From the NCBI GenBank assembly GCA_944381625.1, contig CALWLW010000001.1:372001-436000 (forward strand): 64,000 nucleotides of DNA, given 5' to 3'. Below, one piece after another: positions 18,154-24,585 of this stretch (positions are counted from its first letter, which is position 1; every line of letters begins with the position of its first letter). Both the position numbers and the translations under genes were made by a program. The notes beneath the pieces were generated by a model that ran no database searches, was not told the DNA's origin, and saw nothing but the letters and a program-made list of their open reading frames with translations. The DNA comes from an uncultured Lachnoclostridium sp. (lineage in GTDB: Bacteria > Bacillota > Clostridia > Lachnospirales > Lachnospiraceae).

Positions 18154-18924
18154 TTACAGGTTCAGGCTGTCTATGATCTTGTATAAAGCCTGTCTGACCG
18201 GGTTTTCCGGCGGAAGCTCGGTCGTCGGGGTTCCGGCGCTGTCGTACTCATAAACGCCTTCATTATGGGGAACCACTCCCAGGAGTTCAAGACCCTGCTT
18301 CTGGATCTCCTCCTGGATACCCTCGCTCAACACCCCTTCCGGGGCACGGTTCACGATCAGGCCAACTTTTTTGGGCTTCAGTCCACATTCCGGAATCAGG
18401 CGGGCGATGCGCCCAACGGCCTGGATCCCTCTGCGGGAACAGTCGCTCACCAGGATCACGATATCCACGCCGGGCAGAATCCCTCGGCTGATATGCTCCA
18501 TACCCGCCTCGTTGTCTACCACAACGTAATTGTAATGCTGGGAACGTCTGGCTACCTGAGCAGACAAAAGGCCGTTGACAAAGCAGTAACACCCTTTGCC
18601 CTGGGTGTGCCCCATAACCAGAAGATCATAATCGTCTTCCTCGGTCAGCGCGGCGTCGAACTTAAATTCGGCATAGTCCTGCTTGGACATGCCCGCCGGG
18701 ATCGGGCTTTTCTCAGCTAATTCCGCCTTTGCGATCTCCTCGCGGATATCGCCCAGCGTAGCTTCCACCTCCACGCCCAGCACTTCGTTTAAGTTGGCGT
18801 TCGCATCCGCGTCAACTGCCAGGATCGGGCCTTTCTTCTTTTCTGCTAAATACTGAATCAGCATGCCGGTCAGCGTAGTCTTTCCCACGCCGCCCTTGCC
18901 TGCCACTGCGATTGTCTGCGGCAT
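18154..18924 (-). CDS. cooC: CooC-type CO dehydrogenase maturation ATPase
   Basis: This 256-aa MinD-like ATPase has the deviant Walker A GKGGVGKTTLTG at residues 8-19, the signature AVDADANANLNEVLG and the conserved Cys pair GKGCYCFVN that binds nickel at the dimer interface in CooC. VVVDNEAGMEHISRGILPGV is the switch region. It loads Ni into cluster C of AcsA, whose gene is 25 bases downstream. It resembles but is clearly distinct from the ATPase at 15429-16196. The GGAGATGAC before its start overlaps the stop of a possible short upstream ORF. Confidence 0.93.
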   Translation of the reverse strand: MPQTIAVAGKGGVGKTTLTGMLIQYLAEKKKGPILAVDADANANLNEVLGVEVEATLGDIREEIAKAELAEKSPIPAGMSKQDYAEFKFDAALTEEDDYDLLVMGHTQGKGCYCFVNGLLSAQVARRSQHYNYVVVDNEAGMEHISRGILPGVDIVILVSDCSRRGIQAVGRIARLIPECGLKPKKVGLIVNRAPEGVLSEGIQEEIQKQGLELLGVVPHNEGVYEYDSAGTPTTELPPENPVRQALYKIIDSLNL

Positions 18925-18935
18925 ATTGTCATCTC

Positions 18936-19061
18936 CTAAAAATATAATTTGCTTTCAGACCTGTCCGGGTCGTATTCACGCTCGCCTAGGTCATCGGGGG
19001 AGACACCCCGGAAGAGAGAAGCCCTCTGTCTCTCACAGCTTCCGACTGTTTCATATCTCAT
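18936..19061 (-). CDS. Possible small protein (41 aa) between cooT and cooC
   Basis: The 183-base gap between cooT and cooC holds an ORF starting MRYETVGSCERQRASLF and ending in ESKLYF, with its TAG inside the cooC ribosome binding site. A purine-rich AAGGGGGTGATG precedes it, though a second out-of-frame ATG lies 7 bases further on. No family is recognised. It could be a real coupled small protein, a leader peptide or chance. Confidence 0.3.
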   Translation of the reverse strand: MRYETVGSCERQRASLFRGVSPDDLGEREYDPDRSESKLYF

Positions 19062-19107
19062 CACCCCCTTTTTCCCATTTTTATTGTATTTCCAAGATAC
19101 AATAATC

Positions 19108-19299
19108 TTATTCAGCACAGTCGATCTTCACAATGGAATTTGCCAGATCAACCATGACGATGGTCCCTTCTACGGTGACCTCCTGCCCCATGATGTCCCG
19201 GATACGGACCAGAGTCCCTTCCACATCGATGCGGCTGGCATTTCTGATCAGGATGGTCTCATCCTCATGCTTTTTGCCATATACTGTTGCAAGACACAT
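19108..19299 (-). CDS. cooT: CooT nickel-binding protein
   Basis: This 63-aa protein matches the CooT family: it begins MCLATVY, with the Cys2 that binds nickel in the homodimer, followed by an all-beta Sm/Hfq-like stretch (EGTLVRIRDIMGQEVTVEGT and IVMVDLANSIVKIDC). CooT helps supply nickel to CO dehydrogenase. It lies 12 bases after the His-rich gene and before cooC, the same trio of functions as the cooCTJ group of Rhodospirillum. Start ATG 19299 follows AGGAGGCGGACGAC. Confidence 0.92.
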   Translation of the reverse strand: MCLATVYGKKHEDETILIRNASRIDVEGTLVRIRDIMGQEVTVEGTIVMVDLANSIVKIDCAE

Positions 19300-19311
19300 G
19301 TCGTCCGCCTC

Positions 19312-19629
19312 CTATTGCAGCAGGGAAAGTGCGATGGACAATCTCATATTCCCTTTTTCAAAATCTTCCACGCCCCGCTCCACCTGGGCGGCCGCTTCTT
19401 CCTTGCCCTGTTCTCTCAGATGCTTCGCGATCACCGCCAGTTCCTGCGCGTGATGTTTGTTATGATCCAGCATATAAGCCAGGACCGCCGTATCTTCATC
19501 TTTGGGCTGCTCGCTGTGGGCATGCTCACAGTGTCCGTGGTCATGGGTGTGTTCATGGGAATGTCCGTGTTCATGTCCATGCTCATGGCAGCAGCCGCAG
19601 TGACTGTGATCTTCATTCGTTACGTGCAT
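19312..19629 (-). CDS. His-rich protein, candidate CooJ-like nickel chaperone
   Basis: This 105-aa soluble protein has a His-rich N terminus (roughly residues 9-40, with repeated EHGHEHGHSHEH-type units and a CGCC pair) followed by a predicted helical C-terminal domain (VLAYMLDHNKHHAQELAVIA, ending GNMRLSIALSLLQ). Proteins of this form are found in clostridia and are often loosely named cobalt transporter, although there is no membrane segment. Here it sits directly upstream of cooT and cooC, behind a promoter with a metal-regulator-like palindrome, so nickel storage or delivery is the likely role. In CooJ the His-rich tail is C-terminal, so this would be a non-homologous or rearranged analogue. 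ATG 19629 is chosen over TTG 19635 because AAAGGAGG is then nine bases ahead. Confidence 0.8.
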   Translation of the reverse strand: MHVTNEDHSHCGCCHEHGHEHGHSHEHTHDHGHCEHAHSEQPKDEDTAVLAYMLDHNKHHAQELAVIAKHLREQGKEEAAAQVERGVEDFEKGNMRLSIALSLLQ

Positions 19630-19702
19630 CGGCAAAACCCTCCTTTCCGCAAAAACACACCGCTGTATCCTGATGTGTTAATTTTTTGTCATTCTCTTAT
19701 GT

Positions 19703-19731
19703 ATTATACCCCCTGGGGGGATTTTTGGCAA
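19703..19731 (-). promoter_or_regulatory. Strong internal promoter before the nickel-maturation genes
   Basis: On the minus strand TTGCCA (plus 19726-19731), a 17-base spacer and TATAAT (plus 19703-19708) precede the His-rich gene by about 75 bases. This would drive the His-rich gene, cooT, cooC, acsA and genes beyond, independently of the metF promoter. Confidence 0.78.
19709..19720. promoter_or_regulatory. Putative CsoR/RcnR/InrS-type operator in the promoter spacer
   Basis: CCCCC-T-GGGGGG flanked by AT-rich sequence (ATTATA on the left, ATTTTT on the right) lies within the spacer and abuts the -10 box. C-tract/G-tract palindromes with AT flanks are the recognition form of CsoR/RcnR-family metal sensors; a bound repressor here would block RNA polymerase. 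No such regulator gene is in the window. Confidence 0.5.
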
Positions 19732-19739
19732 GCACATTT

Positions 19740-19783
19740 AACAATAGCCAAGCCGAAATTCTCATTTCTTCTTGGCTATTGTT
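19740..19783 (-). terminator. Hairpin after metF, possible partial terminator
   Basis: A perfect 13-bp stem (AACAATAGCCAAG with CTTGGCTATTGTT, 18-base loop) lies 8 bases after the metF stop. The minus-strand sequence after it (AAATGTGC) lacks a T-tract, so termination would be incomplete; it separates the metF module from the promoter of the nickel module. Confidence 0.5.
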
Positions 19784-19790
19784 TTAAACA

Positions 19791-20669
19791 TTAAATCTCA
19801 GCCAGTTTCAGAAGATCCGGGACCTTGGACTCCCAGCCCAGCGCCATAATATGTACGCCCTGGCAGTAAGGTTTGCATTCTTTGATGATGCGCGCTGCGA
19901 TCTCCACGCCGGTGACGCCCGCTTTCGTCTTCTCTTTATCCTTTTTCAGTTCCTCGATCATCTCGTCCGGAACATGGATGCCGGCCACATTCGCATTCAT
20001 GAATTTTGCCATGCCCGCCGACTTCGGGATGATGATACCCACTTGTACCGGCTTGCCGAACTGCTTTGCCTTCTCCATGAAACGGATGAATTTTTCCGGT
20101 TCAAAGACTGCCTGCGTCTGGAAGTATTCCGCTCCCGCCTGCACTTTTCTCTCCATCTTGGCAAGCTGAGCATCCACAGAATCGCTGCAGGGCGATACCA
20201 CTGCGCCTTTTGCGAATTTGGGCGGCTCACCCACCAACTTGTTGCCTCCCAGATCCTCGCCTTCTTCCAGCTGTCTGATCGTATGGAGCAGAGAGACAGA
20301 ATCCAGGTCGAACACCGGCTTCGCCTGAGGATGATCGCCCAGACTGGTATGGTCGCCGGTCAGTGCAAGCACGTTCTCGATCCCGAACATCGCCGCGCTC
20401 AGAAGATCCGACTGGAGCGCGATACGGTTGCGGTCGCGGCAGGTGAGCTGATAGATGGGCGTCAGCCCTTCGTCCTTCAGCGCTTTACAGACTGCCAGGG
20501 AGCCAAGACGCATTACAGAAGACTGGTTGTCCGTCACATTTACCGCCGTGATGCCGCTCAGGTAAGTCTTCGCTTCTTCTATTACATGCTCGGCGTGACA
20601 TCCTTTGGGCGGTCCCACTTCCGCTGAAACTACAAATTCACCACGTTCAAATAACTCAGTAATTTTCAT
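19791..20669 (-). CDS. metF: Methylenetetrahydrofolate reductase, MetF subunit
   Basis: This 292-aa FAD-dependent TIM-barrel enzyme reduces methylene-THF to methyl-THF. The FVVSAEVGPPKGC start, AVNVTDNQSSVMRLGSLAVC, ENVLALTGDHTSLGDHPQAK and EYFQTQAVFEPEKFIRFMEK are MetF marks. It has only the catalytic domain, as in bacteria. It forms a unit with metV and the MetV-RnfC2 gene upstream, so electrons probably arrive through those Fe-S/flavin subunits. It is followed by a 13-bp-stem hairpin. Confidence 0.96.
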   Translation of the reverse strand: MKITELFERGEFVVSAEVGPPKGCHAEHVIEEAKTYLSGITAVNVTDNQSSVMRLGSLAVCKALKDEGLTPIYQLTCRDRNRIALQSDLLSAAMFGIENVLALTGDHTSLGDHPQAKPVFDLDSVSLLHTIRQLEEGEDLGGNKLVGEPPKFAKGAVVSPCSDSVDAQLAKMERKVQAGAEYFQTQAVFEPEKFIRFMEKAKQFGKPVQVGIIIPKSAGMAKFMNANVAGIHVPDEMIEELKKDKEKTKAGVTGVEIAARIIKECKPYCQGVHIMALGWESKVPDLLKLAEI

Positions 20670-20706
20670 TATATTTTTGCTCCTAATCCTTATATTTTTT
20701 GAAGGT

Positions 20707-21339
20707 TTATCTGTTCGATCCGGCCGTTTCTTTGTCCGTCGCGTAATTGCGCACCTGCGTCGGGCATTTCAGAGCGTCCAGCCGCCCGATCTCTTTCAGC
20801 CTTCTGTAAATACGTTCCCATCCGCACTCCATGTCCGGATCCACCTCGCACATACCATTCTTGGCTCCGCCGCACTGGCCGTTGACCAGGCTCTTGGAAC
20901 AGGCCGTAATGGGACAGATGCCTCCGGTCAGGTTCAGATAGCACTCGCCGCACTGGCCGCAGTCGTACTCCAGCGGAGTCACGCCCTGGAAGCCCGGCAG
21001 ACGGCAGGTATCACAGCCCGCGTACACCTTCTTGTCCTCCAGATATGCGGCGACGGTCTGCACGCCCACGCCGCAGGAGAATACCAGCACCGCGTCGGCG
21101 GCTTCAATCTCTCCCATATGGGTTTTCAGGCGCAGTTCCATATTTTCCGGGTTGCATATGTAATCGGTGGTCATGATCCCGGTGACGTTTCCAGAGGCCG
21201 CAAGCTCATCCTGAAGGGCCTTCGCCTCTTTTTCCGGGAAATAGACTTCCTTGCACCCCTGGCAGTTGATGATAAAAACTTTCTTCCCGTCTACCAGTGA
21301 TACGATCGTTTCCTTATCTTTTAACTGGGTAATTAACAT
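20707..21339 (-). CDS. metV: MetV, zinc and Fe-S subunit of methylene-THF reductase
   Basis: This 210-aa protein belongs to the MTHFR C-terminal-domain family found beside metF in acetogens. Cys residues occur in NCQGCKEVYF, SCGVGVQTV, GCDTCR, CGQCGECYLNLTGGICPI and the distinctive CSKSLVNGQCGGAKNGMC, consistent with zinc and [4Fe-4S] sites. It helps pass electrons to MetF FAD. It starts one base after the upstream fusion gene, whose first 200 residues are a paralogue of it, so the two are probably translated together. Confidence 0.92.
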   Translation of the reverse strand: MLITQLKDKETIVSLVDGKKVFIINCQGCKEVYFPEKEAKALQDELAASGNVTGIMTTDYICNPENMELRLKTHMGEIEAADAVLVFSCGVGVQTVAAYLEDKKVYAGCDTCRLPGFQGVTPLEYDCGQCGECYLNLTGGICPITACSKSLVNGQCGGAKNGMCEVDPDMECGWERIYRRLKEIGRLDALKCPTQVRNYATDKETAGSNR

Positions 21340-21340
21340 A

Positions 21341-23305
21341 TCACTTCATCCCCCTTACAGCGTTCTTTCCGGCTTTGATCTTGGCGACCAGCGGGATCTT
21401 GGAAGAACAGATGTATTCGCAGCATCTGCACTCGATACAATCCATGACGTTTTTATCTTTCATGCCCTGCCAGTTCTCTTCATCCGCGTATTTTGCGAAA
21501 TACAGCGGGGAGAGTTCCATGGGACAGACATCCATACAGCGTCCGCACTTGATACACGGCTGCTCCACCGTATGATCGGTCTCCACAGCGATGATGCCGT
21601 TGGATCCCTTCATAATGGGCACGTTCAGATCAGAGAGAACGAATCCCATCATGGGGCCGCCTGCCTTCACCGTAACCTCGTCTTCCTGGGTCAGTCCGCC
21701 GCAGTAATCGATCAGGTCTTTGGTGTTGGTACCGATCTTCACGATGTAATTGCCGGGGTTCTTAACCTTCTCGCCGGTCACCGTCACCACGCGCTCAATC
21801 AGAGGCATACCCGTCCGGATCGCGTCGGCAATCGCCTTCGTGGTGCTGATATTGCTTACCACGCATCCCACATCCGCCGGAAGTCCGCCGCTGGGCACCT
21901 TTCTTCCCGTCACGCGCTTGATGAGCATCTTCTCAGCGCCCTGAGGGTATTTGGTCCTGGCCACAACCACTTCCATATTGTCAAAGCCTGCCGTCTTCTC
22001 TTTCATCAGTTCGATGGCGTCCGGCTTGTTGTCCTCGATGACGATCACGCCCTTCTCGGCGCCCACCGCCTTTAAGATGGCGCGCAGGCCGTAGACCACG
22101 TCGTCCGCGAACTCCAGCAGCACCCTGTGGTCCGCAGTCAGAAGAGGCTCGCACTCACAGCCGTTCAGGAGGATTGTATCCACCGGTTTTGCCGGTTTTA
22201 ATTTTACTGAGGTTGGGAATCCGGCGCCGCCCATACCTACGATGCCCGCCTCGCGGACAATATCCACGATCTCGTCCGGCGTCAGGTCTTCCACATCTTT
22301 ATGAGGCTTCACGGATTCATGGAGCGTATTTTTGCCGTCGGAACGGATCACTACGGAGAGGCACTCCCCTCTTGTGGCATGTCCATGGTTCTCGATGGCG
22401 GTCACGGTTCCGCTGACGCTGGAGTGTACCGGGCTGCTGATGAAGCCTGCGGATTCTCCGATTACCTGGCCCACCTGCACCGTATCGCCCACCTGCACCA
22501 CCGGGTTCGCCGGCGCGCCTGCATGCATGGACAGCGGAATCACCACCGTCTCCGGCTCCGGGAATCTCTGAAGCGGGATATGCTCCGTAAATTCCTTGCG
22601 CTCTGTGGGGTGCACGCCGCCGTAATAGCCGTCCAGTCTGTTCTCACGGACAGATTTCACATATTCGGTCACGAACTTGTGGTCAGCTCTGGAATAGTCG
22701 CGCATCTGCACCGGCTGGTTTAAGAACTCTTCCAGGCGTCCCTGCTGCGCCAGCTTCTGATAGATCTTCTCCCATGCGCAGTCTCTGTCTGCGTCCACTT
22801 CGCATTTTCCGTTCTTTGCGCCGCCGCACTGGCCGTTCACCAGGCTCTTGGAGCAGTCCACGATGGGGCAGATTCCTCCGGTCACGTTCAGATAACACTG
22901 TGCGCACGCATCACAGCTCTTCTTCGTCAGCGCCATGCCGTGATGGCCTCTGTAGTTGAGGGAATCAGCCGCCGCGTATACCGGCACATCCACCATATCT
23001 GCGACGGTCTGCACGCCCAGGCCGCAGGAGATCACGTATACATGCTCCGTCCCTTCCGGAATCATATCCTGCAGCTTTCTCTCCGTCTGGATTTTGTTGC
23101 ACAAAAAATCGACCTTTGCACTGCCAGTAATTGTTTTCCCTTCTTCTGAAACAAGTTTTTCAAATTCGTCGCAATCTGGTTCGTCAACGGTCTCAAATTC
23201 CTTGAAGCATTTGTTACAGGCAACAACAAACAGCTTATCCGTGCCGGCCAGTAATGAAGCCAGTTCATCGCGCCCTTTCAACTTATACTTGGTATAGTTT
23301 TCCAA
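21341..23305 (-). CDS. MetV-RnfC fusion (RnfC2-type electron-input subunit of methylene-THF reductase)
   Basis: This 654-aa protein has two parts. Residues 1 to about 205 are MetV-like (VACNKCFKEF, CGLGVQTVAD, CYLNVTGGICPIVDCSKSLV and NGQCGGAKNGKC). Residues about 215-654 are RnfC-like: a barrel-sandwich domain (VVQVGDTVQVGQVIGESAGF), the NADH/FMN loop GIVGMGGAGFPTSVKL, an SLBB segment, and two [4Fe-4S] motifs CIKCGRCMDVCP and CIECRCCEYIC. It corresponds to RnfC2 of the acetogen MetF-MetV-RnfC2 complex, which brings electrons from NADH to MetF. No other Rnf genes are here, so it is not part of an Rnf membrane complex. Translation starts with TTG 23305 behind GGAAGGTGA. It is the first gene of the Wood-Ljungdahl operon. 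Confidence 0.92.
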   Translation of the reverse strand: MENYTKYKLKGRDELASLLAGTDKLFVVACNKCFKEFETVDEPDCDEFEKLVSEEGKTITGSAKVDFLCNKIQTERKLQDMIPEGTEHVYVISCGLGVQTVADMVDVPVYAAADSLNYRGHHGMALTKKSCDACAQCYLNVTGGICPIVDCSKSLVNGQCGGAKNGKCEVDADRDCAWEKIYQKLAQQGRLEEFLNQPVQMRDYSRADHKFVTEYVKSVRENRLDGYYGGVHPTERKEFTEHIPLQRFPEPETVVIPLSMHAGAPANPVVQVGDTVQVGQVIGESAGFISSPVHSSVSGTVTAIENHGHATRGECLSVVIRSDGKNTLHESVKPHKDVEDLTPDEIVDIVREAGIVGMGGAGFPTSVKLKPAKPVDTILLNGCECEPLLTADHRVLLEFADDVVYGLRAILKAVGAEKGVIVIEDNKPDAIELMKEKTAGFDNMEVVVARTKYPQGAEKMLIKRVTGRKVPSGGLPADVGCVVSNISTTKAIADAIRTGMPLIERVVTVTGEKVKNPGNYIVKIGTNTKDLIDYCGGLTQEDEVTVKAGGPMMGFVLSDLNVPIMKGSNGIIAVETDHTVEQPCIKCGRCMDVCPMELSPLYFAKYADEENWQGMKDKNVMDCIECRCCEYICSSKIPLVAKIKAGKNAVRGMK

Positions 23306-23347
23306 TTGCTCACCTTCCTTATGTAATTGATTTTTTAACCTTCAAAA

Positions 23348-23376
23348 AGTATAACATATAATATCTAAATTATCCA
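23348..23376 (-). promoter_or_regulatory. Likely promoter of the Wood-Ljungdahl operon
   Basis: TGGATA (plus 23371-23376), a 17-base AT-rich spacer and TATACT (plus 23348-23353) on the minus strand lie 43 bases before the first gene. The -35 matches 4 of 6, the -10 matches 5 of 6. No cobalamin or other riboswitch fits in the short leader. Confidence 0.5.
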
Positions 23377-23417
23377 GCCCAAAACATATTTTTTGGCAGA
23401 TCACATACATCATGCAC

Positions 23418-23466
23418 AAAAAACAGCGGTTAATCCCGAAAATACAAGGATTCTGCCGCTGTTTTT
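23418..23466 (-). terminator. Intrinsic terminator of the injection-system operon
   Basis: AAAAAACAGCGG and CCGCTGTTTTT arms, with an inner AATCC/GGATT pairing, form a strong hairpin 5 bases after the last tail gene. Both flanks are A/T tracts, and on the minus strand TTTTTT follows the stem. Confidence 0.88.
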
Positions 23467-23470
23467 ACGC

Positions 23471-24568
23471 TTATCCCAATATGTAATTCTCGCTGAGCAC
23501 CACGCCTCCGGCGTCTCCCAGTTCCGGCACAGACAGGCAGCTGTTCCGGTCCAGATAGCAGTGGGCGTCCATATGGCTGTTCCAGTCCAGCATCACCACG
23601 TTGCAGTACATGCCGAAGGGTGTAAAATCTTCCAGGAACCCGGCCAGTTTTTCCCGGGATACCGGTTCTCCCCGCTCCATCATGTCCACCATCACGGTAA
23701 AAGTGTCCTCCCTTTTCCCGAACAGGCGCTCATACTCGTCCAGAAGCCCCCTGCTGTTCTTCATCCAGTCGTGCCATTTGAAATGCTCCACAATGCCCAC
23801 GCCGCGTCCGCCCGCAGCCAGGCGCGCCATCATCTCCATCACCGGCTTCGTCCCTCTGCCGGACTGGATCTTCTGCAGGTTCCGGATCAGGTACCGGATC
23901 TGCGCCGGCGTGAACTCCGAACTTCCCTGGCAGCCTCCCACCCACCGGAAGAACCGGTACAGGTTCCCGTCGGGAGAGAGTTCATAGTCCAGATATTCCG
24001 GAAGGCTGTCCACTTCCCTCTCCAGGTCTTCGTACATGCTCTGCAGGGCCGCCATGTAGCGCTCAAAGAAAGAGTCCCTGCCTTCCTCCTGGTATATCTC
24101 CGGAAGATATTCCGTAAAGCTCTGCCAGGGGAACTCCGCGTGATACCCTTCCAGGCAGAACCGGCTGTCCCCGGACGCTCCCGTCACGCCCACCATCACC
24201 CACAGATATCTGCCGGTCAGGCTGTGGAGCAGCATGTCGTCCGTGTTCACCCTGCGCACCCAGGTATACCGTTTCAGGATCGCCGTCCAGTCCGCCGGAG
24301 TGAGGCCGCCGTCCTCCAGTTCGCCGGAGATGTCCGCGTCCGTGGCCGCCGCCAGGATCTCATATTTACAGTTTTCAAAGGTTCCGGACAGGCATAATCT
24401 GTGCCAGGTACTCCCCATGTCCATGGAGTCGAACACCGGGGCCAGCCAGGCAGAATATCCGCTCCCTGCGCCCTGCAGGCAGTCGTCTTCCGTCAGTTCC
24501 ATCCGGTACCGCCGTCCTCTGCCCAGCGCCAGACGGTACATATTTACTTTCTTTGCTGTCTTCACCAT
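23471..24568 (-). CDS. Tail-protein-I-like baseplate protein
   Basis: This 365-aa protein is the last gene of the contractile injection operon. The central part FTEYLPEIYQEEGRDSFFERY and the EYLDYELSPDGNLYRFFRWV, AQIRYLIRNLQKIQSGRGT and TLFGKREDTF-like segments match the phage tail protein I/TIGR02242 group that forms part of the baseplate rim and often links to fibres. The N-terminal 160 residues are beta-rich and not recognised. ATG 24568 follows GGAGGAAGG. A strong terminator follows. No tail-fibre gene comes after it, which is unusual for a targeting system. Confidence 0.82.
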   Translation of the reverse strand: MVKTAKKVNMYRLALGRGRRYRMELTEDDCLQGAGSGYSAWLAPVFDSMDMGSTWHRLCLSGTFENCKYEILAAATDADISGELEDGGLTPADWTAILKRYTWVRRVNTDDMLLHSLTGRYLWVMVGVTGASGDSRFCLEGYHAEFPWQSFTEYLPEIYQEEGRDSFFERYMAALQSMYEDLEREVDSLPEYLDYELSPDGNLYRFFRWVGGCQGSSEFTPAQIRYLIRNLQKIQSGRGTKPVMEMMARLAAGGRGVGIVEHFKWHDWMKNSRGLLDEYERLFGKREDTFTVMVDMMERGEPVSREKLAGFLEDFTPFGMYCNVVMLDWNSHMDAHCYLDRNSCLSVPELGDAGGVVLSENYILG

Positions 24569-24585
24569 CGCCGGCCTTCCTCCTT

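Noticed and set aside
23306..23417. Cobalamin or THF riboswitch before the Wood-Ljungdahl operon
   Set aside because: The region between the terminator and the first gene is about 110 bases and AT-rich, with no B12-box-like sequence or multi-helix layout.
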